Assembly (NCBI GenBank): GCA_944385195.1
Contig: CALWWH010000266.1
Coordinates: 1-33,979, forward strand
Direction of reading: 5' to 3'
Source of the DNA: an uncultured Oscillospiraceae bacterium
GTDB lineage: Bacteria; Bacillota; Clostridia; Oscillospirales; Oscillospiraceae
DNA: 33,979 nucleotides
Position numbers and translations under genes: made by a program. The notes beneath the pieces are model-generated. The model was not told where the DNA came from. It did not search any database and saw nothing but the letters and a program-made list of their open reading frames with translations. The stretch's first letter is position 1. Every line of letters starts with the position of its first letter. Positions 31,266-33,979 of the stretch are shown here, piece after piece.

Positions 31266-32139
31266 ATATCCCCTCCCCGTCAAAGGCCGGGGTAAAGTCG
31301 CTCTGGGCGGATTGGGCGTCCTGGGTAAAGGCCACGGGCGTTCCCATGAGCTCTGCCCAGCTGAGGACGCCGGCGTATTCCTCATCGCTGACCTGTCGGT
31401 CCAGGGGCGCAGGCAGGGTCAGCCCGGGAGGCGGCGCGTACTGGCGCAGGAGGCTGACCTGGATGTCCGGGATGCTTGCCAGCGTCTCCATGGCCGCCAG
31501 GGAGTTTTCCACGTGGCCGGGGAGAATCAGATGCCGCACCAGGGTCCCTTTGGCCAGTAGTTCGTCCTCGCCCAAAACAAAGGGCCCCGTCTGGCGCACC
31601 ATCTCGCGGATGGCGGCTTCGGCCAGCTGCGGATAGTCTGCCGCGCCGGACAAGGCCGCGGCCAGAGCGCCGTCGGCGTATTTAAAGTCGGGCAGATAGA
31701 TGTCAATCAGGCCCTCCAGCTGGCGCAGCGTTTCCACGGACTCATAGCCGCCGCAGTTCATTACCACAGGAACAGGCAGCTTTGGCCTCAGCGCTGGAAG
31801 GATGTCGGGCAGAAAGTGCGTCGGCGTCACCAGATTGATGTTGTGTACCCCCTGGTCGATCAGTTCTTCGAAAATCTCCCGCAGGCGGCCCGGTGTGATG
31901 TCCGCGCCGGCTCCGCCGGAAGAGATCTCGTGGTTTTGGCAGTAGACGCAGCGCAGGGTGCAGCCGGAGAAAAAGACCGTCCCGCTGCCCCAGCGGCCGG
32001 AGATGCAGGGCTCTTCCCAGAAATGCGCCGCCGCTCGCGCGGCTCGCAGCCGCCCCGGCTGACGGCAGTAGCCCAGTTGTCCGGCGGTACGGTCCACCCC
32101 GCAGCGCCGGGGGCATAGTGTGCAGTTGTTGTATGTCAT
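31264..32139 (-). CDS. Radical SAM protein, PflX-like (COG1313 type)
   Basis: This 291-residue radical SAM protein has the [4Fe-4S] motif CTLRCVYC (C60, C64, C67), with an aromatic before the last Cys as in activating enzymes. A cysteine-rich N-terminus (C6, C9, C13, C25; CTLCPRRC) is typical of the PflX group of uncharacterised Fe-S proteins related to pyruvate formate-lyase activase. The TIM-barrel core includes NLVTPTHFLPDI, VMNCGGYES and DIYLPDFKY. No glycyl-radical enzyme lies beside it, so the substrate is unknown. It starts 40 bases after the P-loop gene on the same strand and probably shares its promoter. Anaerobic metabolism is consistent with its presence. Confidence 0.88.
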   Translation of the reverse strand: MTYNNCTLCPRRCGVDRTAGQLGYCRQPGRLRAARAAAHFWEEPCISGRWGSGTVFFSGCTLRCVYCQNHEISSGGAGADITPGRLREIFEELIDQGVHNINLVTPTHFLPDILPALRPKLPVPVVMNCGGYESVETLRQLEGLIDIYLPDFKYADGALAAALSGAADYPQLAEAAIREMVRQTGPFVLGEDELLAKGTLVRHLILPGHVENSLAAMETLASIPDIQVSLLRQYAPPPGLTLPAPLDRQVSDEEYAGVLSWAELMGTPVAFTQDAQSAQSDFTPAFDGEGI

Positions 32140-32179
32140 GGCAGTGACCTCGTCAGAAACCAGCGTGTTTGTCAGACGG

Positions 32180-32677
32180 CTATTTTAAGGCGATCAATTC
32201 GCCGCAGGTCTGCGCGATACTTTTATGGCTTGTATCCAGCTTTATGGTATTCAGCTGCTCATACAGGGGCAGACGGTCAAGGCTTCTGGCGATGACGTCC
32301 TGCGTGCGCAGCCCCTGGTCAATGTCCCGCTGAAGCCGGCGCTTAAGCGTGGCCTCGTCACAGACGAGGCTGACCGCTTTTATCTTGCAATCGCCCGTAT
32401 CGAGGGCGCTGAGAATCGTGTCGACGATGGCTTGCTCGTGCATGACCCAACAGAAAATGATCGTCTCATATGCAGAGCAATGCAGAAACTGATTGAGCAA
32501 GAAGCAGATGTTCTGGAGAACCATCTGCTTGGTCTGGGCCGTGACCTGGAACGGGTGCATGTCCCAACACCAGTCCCCGTCGAGAAACACGGCGGCAGGG
32601 AGCATGATTTTCAGCTGCTGGCATACGCTTGTCTTTCCCACGCCCATGGGTCCGCCGATCAAGTAGAGCGTTTTCAT
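32180..32677 (-). CDS. P-loop nucleotide kinase-like protein
   Basis: The 165-residue protein has an N-terminal Walker A GGPMGVGKTS (8-17) and the block FLDGDWCWDMHPF, which could place a catalytic Asp. A lid-like arginine segment follows (TLKRRLQRDIDQGLR). It resembles AAA_33-type or small-molecule kinases, but the substrate is not evident. ATG 32677 is chosen: AGGGAG lies about 10 bases upstream and MKTLYLIGG fits the fold; an extension to 32740 crosses the promoter. The stop is TAG. It is co-directional with the radical SAM gene. Confidence 0.72.
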   Translation of the reverse strand: MKTLYLIGGPMGVGKTSVCQQLKIMLPAAVFLDGDWCWDMHPFQVTAQTKQMVLQNICFLLNQFLHCSAYETIIFCWVMHEQAIVDTILSALDTGDCKIKAVSLVCDEATLKRRLQRDIDQGLRTQDVIARSLDRLPLYEQLNTIKLDTSHKSIAQTCGELIALK

Positions 32678-32711
32678 TGTTTTCGTCTCCCTCTTAAGAG
32701 TAACCGTGTTC

Positions 32712-32740
32712 ATTATACTCCACCCGGTACAGATGCGCAA
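32712..32740 (-). promoter_or_regulatory. Promoter for the P-loop and radical SAM genes
   Basis: Minus strand: TTGCGC (32740-32735), 17-bp spacer, TATAAT (32717-32712). Confidence 0.65.
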
Positions 32741-32750
32741 GGGCGTCCTA

Positions 32751-32779
32751 TTTACGTTCCGGTGAATTTATGGTATGAT
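32751..32779 (+). promoter_or_regulatory. Promoter for the rRNA methyltransferase gene
   Basis: TTTACG (32751-32756), 17-bp spacer, TATGAT (32774-32779) with extended -10 TGG. It is divergent from the promoter at 32712-32740, with the -35 boxes about 10 bases apart. Confidence 0.66.
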
Positions 32780-32821
32780 AAAGCAGTGAGCAGACAGGAA
32801 TATGGTTCGGAGGGATCGAAT

Positions 32822-33979
32822 TTGAAAAAGAACGAGATCTATACCGTAAAAATAGAAGGCTACACCCACCAGGGGCTGGGCGTGGCGCGGCTGCCGGAGG
32901 GCGTTGTGTTCGTCCACCAGGCGCTGATGGGCGAGAGCTGTGAAATACAGCTCCTAAAAGTTGGAAAAAACGAGTCCTTTGCCCGAGTACGGCGGGTGAT
33001 CGAGGCCTCTGCGGAGCGGGTGACGCCGGACTGCCCCGTCTACGGCAAATGCGGCGGCTGCGCGCTGCGGCACATGAGCTACGCCGAGGAGTGCCGTATG
33101 AAGGCCCGCCGGGTGCAGGATGCCCTGCGCCGCATTGGCGGCATCGATCTGCCGGTGGAGATCCTTGGGGCCGAGGATTTGAGCTGCTACCGCAATAAGG
33201 TCATCTACCCCGTGGCGCTGCTGGATGGGCAGCCTACCCGGGGTTATTTCCGCGCCCGCTCCCACACGCTTATCCCTGTGGAGCGCTGCGCGCTGGTGCC
33301 GGAGTGCGCCGACACCCTGGCCGATGTGGTCATCGATTGGATGCGCCGCTGCGGTGTGAGCGCCTACGACGAGGGAACCTTGCAGGGCCTGGTGCGCAAT
33401 GTCTGCCTGCGGGTGACCTCTCTGGGGGAGGTCATGGTCTGCCTGGTGGTCAATGGCGACAAGATCCCCCATGGGGAGGAACTGATCCAGGCGCTGCGGG
33501 CGGCGGAACCGAAGCTGGCCTCGATCGTCCAGTGCATCCACAAGAGGCCCGGCAACGCCGTGCTCTCGGATCGATTTATCACGCTGTGGGGTGCGGACCG
33601 CCTCAACGAGACCCTCTGCGGTCTGCGATTCACCCTCTCCCCCCGGAGCTTTTTTCAGGTCAACCATGACCAGGCTGAGCGGCTGTACCGCTGTGCCGTT
33701 GAGGCTGCGCAGCTGACGGGGACGGAGCGTGTGCTGGATCTCTACTGCGGCACCGGCACCATTACCCTGGCCATGGCGCGCCACGCCCGGGAGGCCATCG
33801 GCGTTGAGGTGATCCCCTCTGCCGTGGAAGACGCCAAAGAGAATGCCGCCGCCAACGATCTGGGCAACACACGTTTTTTGTGTGCCGATGCGGGACAGGC
33901 GGCAGCCCAGCTGGCCGCCGAGGGCCTGGCCCCCGACGTCATTGTTGTGGACCCGCCGCGAAAGGGGCTGAGCCTTGAC
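32822..33979 (+). CDS. rlmD: 23S rRNA (uracil-C5)-methyltransferase, RlmD/TrmA family (3'-truncated by window)
   Basis: 386 residues are present and the frame stays open at the window edge. The N-terminus (KIEGYTHQGLGVARL, VVFVHQALMGE) is the TRAM RNA-binding domain. A [4Fe-4S] site is visible as C71, C77 and C80 in CPVYGKCGGCALRHMSY, plus C156. The SAM-binding block is LDLYCGTGTITLAM around 304-317, and VVDPPRKGL (D377 onward) is the next family motif. The nucleophilic cysteine expected shortly after lies beyond the window. It starts at TTG 32822, with CGGAGGG 7 bases upstream; an ATG at 32802 in the same frame runs into a stop. RlmCD-type or other TrmA-family specificity cannot be separated by eye. 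Confidence 0.92.
   Translation, partial: MKKNEIYTVKIEGYTHQGLGVARLPEGVVFVHQALMGESCEIQLLKVGKNESFARVRRVIEASAERVTPDCPVYGKCGGCALRHMSYAEECRMKARRVQDALRRIGGIDLPVEILGAEDLSCYRNKVIYPVALLDGQPTRGYFRARSHTLIPVERCALVPECADTLADVVIDWMRRCGVSAYDEGTLQGLVRNVCLRVTSLGEVMVCLVVNGDKIPHGEELIQALRAAEPKLASIVQCIHKRPGNAVLSDRFITLWGADRLNETLCGLRFTLSPRSFFQVNHDQAERLYRCAVEAAQLTGTERVLDLYCGTGTITLAMARHAREAIGVEVIPSAVEDAKENAAANDLGNTRFLCADAGQAAAQLAAEGLAPDVIVVDPPRKGLSLD

Noticed and set aside
1..33979. Mobile element, prophage, CRISPR, toxin-antitoxin or defence system
   Set aside because: No transposase, integrase, repeat-spacer pattern, restriction or toxin genes were visible on either strand; the region is a housekeeping chromosomal segment.

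Overview
The window looks like an origin-proximal chromosomal segment of a GC-rich, spore-forming Gram-positive of the class Clostridia, most likely an Oscillospiraceae-type gut anaerobe. The reasons are the recF-remB-gyrB-gyrA order that normally follows dnaA-dnaN, a PolC-type replicative polymerase (a Firmicutes hallmark), the sporulation hydrolase gene spoIIP, Firmicutes-type parS sites (TGTTTCACGTGAAACA), and clostridial small families (DUF3842, DUF2284, CooT-like). No insertion sequence, phage gene, CRISPR array, tRNA or rRNA is visible, and no stretch over 300 bases lacks a gene. Species cannot be assigned from sequence reading alone.

Layout. 1-5.7 kb: end of recF, a parS site, remB, gyrB, gyrA and rnhA, all on the + strand and closing with a strong terminator. 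5.7-10.7 kb: a YcxB-like membrane protein divergent from a two-gene heterodimeric ABC exporter, then a second parS inside a perfect 36-bp palindrome, placed between the exporter terminator and a near-consensus promoter for a cysteine-rich DUF2284 protein. 10.7-21.8 kb: a continuous minus-strand block that, read in its own direction, runs polC, (parS plus promoter) parA, parB, serS, mscL, a one-pass membrane protein, mnmA, then acpP with its own promoter, a GlmU-like pyrophosphorylase lacking the acetyltransferase half, and a DUF2200 protein. 21.9-24.4 kb: der, plsY, a small His-rich protein and a CooT-like protein on the + strand. 24.4-27.4 kb: an unrecognised 501-residue protein and a type I glutamine synthetase gene interrupted by one in-frame TAG. 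27.5-31.3 kb: spoIIP, a small membrane protein, and a PAS protein / D,D-carboxypeptidase / DUF3842 operon. 31.3-34 kb: a radical SAM protein and a P-loop kinase-like protein on the minus strand, divergent from an RlmD-like rRNA methyltransferase gene cut by the window end.

How it fits together. The window combines replication and topology (RecF, gyrase, RNase HI, PolC) with chromosome segregation. ParA, ParB and three parS sites lie within 17 kb, and the parS beside the parAB promoter suggests autoregulation. Translation and RNA modification (SerRS, MnmA, Der, RlmD), lipid synthesis (AcpP, PlsY) and envelope functions (D,D-carboxypeptidase, MscL, SpoIIP) fill the remainder.

The observations most worth following are the glnA amber codon exactly at an active-site glutamate position, the palindromic parS next to a promoter, the His-rich/CooT-like putative metal-handling pair, and the soluble 501-residue protein carrying a GGADGPT motif otherwise known from sodium-pumping decarboxylases. 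I did not find a clear undescribed multi-gene defence or mobile system.
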